DNA from: Hybos culiciformis
Lineage: Eukaryota; Arthropoda; Insecta; Diptera; Hybotidae
Direction: 5' to 3'
NCBI GenBank assembly: GCA_964007475.1
Contig: OZ023275.1
Coordinates: 19,261,829 to 19,325,828 of the forward strand
DNA length: 64,000 nt
Positions within the stretch are counted from its first letter, which is position 1. Every line of letters begins with the position of its first letter. The notes beneath the pieces were generated by a model, which was not told the origin of the DNA, searched no databases, and saw only the letters and a program-made list of their open reading frames with translations. This document shows positions 63,393 to 64,000 of the stretch, in pieces. A program made the translations under genes and the position numbers.

Positions 63393-64000
63393 CTATAACA
63401 TTTTTAAAAATATTATTAAGCTTAAAATTAATTTCGATGTATTAGCAAGATTAGTGGCCGAATTTTCTATCCAATCACGGTAATAGTACACATTTGTGTA
63501 AACACCAGCATTATTTACTAAGGCACAACCTTTTTTACCTTCAGGTGTCCAAGATACTATTCCAAATAATTTTCCATCACATATCAATGGCCCACCAGAA
63601 TCACCTAGAACAAGAAAAAAATTTAAATGTGATGCGCCATAAGGATAATAATCTTTTTAATTACCAAAGCAAATATCTTTTCCGCCATTCCAACTTCCAA
63701 CAGCACATACCATTCCTTTTCCCCATTCAAAGAAATATCTTTTTGCACATCTATTTTGTTCAGCGATTTCATTGTCAAGTGTCATTAAAACTTTAGCGGG
63801 GTTATTCAAATATTGGCTCTAAAATAGTTTTCAAAATAATTTTCTTTTAATAATAATGAAAAACAGATGAATTTTAGGACTATTTCTAAAGAAAATTTAA
63901 ATGTATCATGACTAATAAATAAAAAAAATTACAGTGGAACCCCAACCATAAACTGTACATTGCTCGCCTTCTATGAAATTTCTATCCGCAATGGCTATTC
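63393..64000 (-). CDS. trypsin-like serine protease (S1 family), 3' half
   Basis: Three minus-strand exons: 64000-63933 (cut by the window), 63818-63665 and 63604-63393, joined by GT-AG introns in phases 0 and 1. The protein reads ...CTVYGWGST, then a middle region with [20 protein letters not shown], then [13 protein letters not shown] with the catalytic serine, and [14 protein letters not shown]. Counting back from that serine puts Asp at position 189 (chymotrypsin numbering), which predicts trypsin-like cleavage after Lys or Arg. Position 216, normally Gly, is Thr in SWTPEG, and the loop before GCAL is longer than usual, so the pocket may be modified. After the catalytic domain, residues [22 protein letters not shown] form a polar spacer and hydrophobic tail typical of a GPI signal or membrane anchor. 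The His and Asp of the triad and the activation site lie outside the window. Confidence 0.88.

Noticed and set aside
1..64000. tRNA, rRNA or organelle-derived genes
   Set aside because: I looked for the T-loop and A/B-box consensus and for rRNA-like G+C blocks and saw none that hold up.

Overview
The window is very AT-rich eukaryotic DNA (roughly 80% A+T by eye), full of homopolymer runs, microsatellites and decayed DNA transposons. Genes are sparse and split by GT-AG introns. The recognisable proteins (a sluggish-A type proline dehydrogenase, NRF-6-like membrane acyltransferases, an LRR protein and a secreted trypsin-like protease) point to an insect, probably a fly with a large, repeat-rich genome. 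I cannot name the species from the sequence.

Layout. Positions 1-6084 hold repeats and no coding sequence I can see; this is probably the start of a long first intron of the minus-strand proline dehydrogenase gene (slgA), whose first coding exon is 6085-6510. From 6511 to 12603 is its upstream spacer, dominated by poly-A and poly-T. Positions 12604-18416 (+) carry a complete 12-exon NRF-6-like acyltransferase-3 family gene (gene A, 786 codons). After 7 kb of spacer, a second paralogue (gene B, 832 codons) begins with one exon at 25708-26164 and continues with six exons at 55116-58430. Its first intron is 28,951 bp and holds transposon relics, foldbacks, a perfect 634-bp tandem duplication and an antisense leucine-rich-repeat pseudogene (52356-53514, minus). 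From 58431 to 63392 is spacer with LRR debris and a duplicated block. The window ends in the 3' half of a minus-strand trypsin-like serine protease gene (63393-64000).

The two NRF genes share domain order and several intron positions and phases, so they are paralogues. Gene B keeps the conserved acyltransferase-3 residues (R431, H442, R524, R527, H768). Gene A has an intact frame across 12 exons but has Q386, N397, K473, S476 and S724 at the aligned positions. It looks like a maintained pseudo-enzyme, and I consider this the most interesting observation. The second is a small LRR gene graveyard in and just beyond gene B: one near-complete copy with three lesions, two short relics, and a duplicated block at 54.3 and 62.0 kb.

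Mobile DNA is mostly hAT-like: one 1,098-bp element with a perfect 8-bp target duplication, a 493-bp MITE, a transposase C-terminal relic and several foldbacks. There is also one non-LTR reverse-transcriptase relic. I saw no tRNA, rRNA or CRISPR. Splice sites were assigned by reading consensus and frame continuity, without transcript evidence.
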